From: Candidatus Gastranaerophilales bacterium
GTDB taxonomy: Bacteria > Cyanobacteriota > Vampirovibrionia > Gastranaerophilales > Gastranaerophilaceae
Assembly (NCBI GenBank): GCA_017475485.1
Contig: JAFVFO010000056.1
Location: forward strand, 1 to 56,160
Direction of reading: 5' to 3'
Length of the DNA: 56,160 bases
Part shown: positions 55,264 to 56,160 of the stretch, piece after piece
How positions within the stretch are numbered: position 1 is the stretch's first letter
How the letters are laid out: every line of letters begins with the position of its first letter
Notes under the pieces: model-generated
The model's database searches: none
The model's input: only the letters and a program-made list of their open reading frames with translations
Told to the model about the DNA's origin: nothing
Position numbers and translations under genes: made by a program

Positions 55264-55392
55264 ATGCCTCAATACGTTTTCAAAATGAAAAAGGGTGAAT
55301 TAGAGATAGAATTTTCTTCTGACGATGCCGAATTTGTAGAGCAACAGCTTGCAAAATGGCGCGAAGAAATACTTAAAAAACACGACAAGTAA
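55264..55392 (+). CDS. 42-residue protein related to the N-terminus of its neighbour
   Basis: A small gene with GGAG ribosome site 6 bases before the ATG. The 42 residues begin PQYVFKMKKGELEIEFSSDD and end WREEILKKHDK. It is acidic and amphipathic, with beta then helix. The pattern Y-x-(F/I)-K, an E-L-x-(I/L)-x-S-(D/E)-D stretch and a following V/I-E-(Q/R) helix recurs at the start of the next gene's product (YNIKIITKDSELGLESEDRT), so the two are probably related. It is cytosolic with unknown role. The stop is 15 bases before the GTG of the next gene. Confidence 0.65.
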   Translation: MPQYVFKMKKGELEIEFSSDDAEFVEQQLAKWREEILKKHDK

Positions 55393-55407
55393 CAATAGGA
55401 TAGAAGC

Positions 55408-56160
55408 GTGTATTACAACATTAAAATAATTACAAAGGATTCTGAGCTTGGTTTGGAATCTGAAGATAGAACCATTATTGAAAGAGAGATGGATATTTAT
55501 TTTGCGCGTATTTATGGCGCAAGTGATGAATTTACTTCAAGAATCAAAGTTATTGAAGTAAATAAGCCTGAGCTCAAATCAATAAACGAAATAGAACATC
55601 TTATAGATACTATAGAAGCGCCAACAGTTGCGCCAATAATAACAGAAGCTCCAACTGTTGCGCCTATAATAACAGAAGCACCGACTGTTGTACCCGTAAT
55701 AACAGAAGCGCCGACTGTTGCACCTATAATAACAGAAGCTCCAACTGTTGCACCTATAATAACAGAAGCTCCAACTGTTGCGCCTATAATAACAGAAGCT
55801 CCAACAGTTGCACCTATAATAACAGAAGCTCCAACTGTTGCACCTATAATAACAGAAGCTCCAACTGTTGCACCTATAGTTACACAAGCGCCAACAGTTA
55901 CACCTGTAATAACAGAAGTGCCGACTGTTGCGCCAATAACAACAGAAGCACCAACAGTTGCACCTGTAATAACAGAAGCACCGACTGTTGCACCTATAGT
56001 CGATAACAGAGGAATAGATAATCAAGAAATTCTTCGCCAAACAGAAATCACAAAAGAAATCGTAGGACAAGCAATGCAAAGCGCGTCGAGCGAGCTTTTG
56101 AAAAATTCCTATAATAAAATCAATGAATCAAAAATAAATGATATTTTCTTTAACGAACCA
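55408..56160 (+). CDS. repeat protein with 13 units of a 10-residue PTVAPIITEA repeat (runs off the window)
   Basis: A plus-strand gene read from a GTG with AGGA 7 bases upstream, open for 251 codons to the window end. Residues 1-65 are a small mixed beta-helix domain (YYNIKIITKDSELG to EIEHLIDTIEA). Residues 72 to about 198 are 12 full and one partial decapeptide repeats, each 30 bases at DNA level (55621-56001). A charged helical region follows (DNQEILRQTEITKEIVGQ). The repeats are Pro/Thr/Ile-rich, suggesting an extended stalk or spacer. No signal peptide is visible at the N-terminus. Function unknown. The long minus-strand frame (55579-56079) is only a shadow of the repeat. Confidence 0.7.
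   Translation, partial: MYYNIKIITKDSELGLESEDRTIIEREMDIYFARIYGASDEFTSRIKVIEVNKPELKSINEIEHLIDTIEAPTVAPIITEAPTVAPIITEAPTVVPVITEAPTVAPIITEAPTVAPIITEAPTVAPIITEAPTVAPIITEAPTVAPIITEAPTVAPIVTQAPTVTPVITEVPTVAPITTEAPTVAPVITEAPTVAPIVDNRGIDNQEILRQTEITKEIVGQAMQSASSELLKNSYNKINESKINDIFFNEP
55621..56001 (+). repeat. 30-bp tandem repeat array encoding PTVAPIITEA
   Basis: 12 complete and 1 partial units of exactly 30 bases in frame. Units 4 to 8 encode identical peptides while their third codon positions differ between copies. Units 3 and 9-12 carry changes (PTVVPVITEA, PTVAPIVTQA, PTVTPVITEV, PTVAPITTEA, PTVAPVITEA). The period keeps the frame, as expected for a selected protein repeat. Confidence 0.92.

Noticed and set aside
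55621..56001. CRISPR array from 30-bp spaced repeats
   Set aside because: Units are contiguous with no spacers, stay in frame and vary only in codon choice or conservative residues. It is a coding tandem repeat.
55579..56079. A 166-residue minus-strand reading frame with repeated YYRCNSW motifs
   Set aside because: It is the antisense of the 30-bp repeat array. Cys/Tyr/Arg-rich composition is implausible, there is no start signal, and the plus-strand frame has a ribosome site and keeps its peptide sequence constant.

Overview
The window is AT-rich and densely packed. It carries a nearly pure set of bacterial housekeeping genes: mature Gram-negative cell-wall genes with a diaminopimelate-type MurE, an outer-membrane two-partner secretion pair, a SPOR protein, DnaG, RpoD, RuvA, LigA and CTP synthase. 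Several features suggest a non-photosynthetic relative of Cyanobacteria, most likely a gut Melainabacteria/Gastranaerophilales-type genome. These are the low GC, a prepilin beginning with the FTLAEILIVLMVIGALATM pattern, a BlaI/CopY-type regulator, PBS-lyase-type HEAT repeats, NarL-type response regulators without kinases, and no photosynthesis genes. This assignment is an inference from gene content and style; no rRNA gene is present to confirm it. I saw no tRNA, rRNA, CRISPR array, prophage or transposase.

Layout. 1-3.9 kb: tail of an NhaC-type antiporter, then a complete dTDP-L-rhamnose operon in the order rfbC-rfbB-rfbD-rfbA. 4-10.3 kb (minus strand): a SWIM/SNF2 helicase, a SIMPL protein and LigA. 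10.4-13.8 kb: an Orn/Lys/Arg decarboxylase-family enzyme with DeoB, then CysK on the minus strand. 13.9-15.5 kb (minus strand): a lone prepilin and a TPR protein. 15.6-22.1 kb (plus strand): MscS channel, small lipoprotein, BlaI-type regulator, a hypothetical, then a short dcw cluster rsmH-ftsL-ftsI-murE. 22.1-25.5 kb (minus strand): a U32-like lipoprotein, PyrG and GatC. 25.6-29 kb: two response regulators, a pentapeptide-repeat protein, PanD, GC-rich repeat islands, and a divergent XRE/HTH pair around a palindromic promoter. 29-32.1 kb (minus strand): GlgA, RuvA and a CheR-like methyltransferase. 32.2-35.7 kb: IlvB-IlvN and a membrane TPR protein. 35.9-42.4 kb: divergent TpsB and TpsA. 42.5-45.4 kb (minus strand): SPOR protein, DUF366-like protein, QueC and a HEAT protein. 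45.5-53.6 kb (plus strand): DnaG-RpoD, then Gmk-CoaBC-Nif3-AroC-AroK-AroB. 53.5-55.1 kb (minus strand): a TPR protein. 55.2 kb to the end: a 42-residue protein and a GTG-started gene carrying 13 units of a 10-residue repeat that runs off the window.

How the genes work together. Most operons have translationally coupled ATGA or short overlaps: rfbD/rfbA, gmk/coaBC/nif3, aroC/aroK/aroB and HEAT/queC. Pathways visible in full are dTDP-rhamnose synthesis and acetolactate synthase. The shikimate pathway is represented by aroC, aroK and aroB only. The best candidates for undescribed biology are the repeat-protein pair at the right end, the inverted 30-bp palindromes between the U32-like gene and pyrG, the GC-rich repeat islands around panD, and the kinase-less or partner-less regulators.
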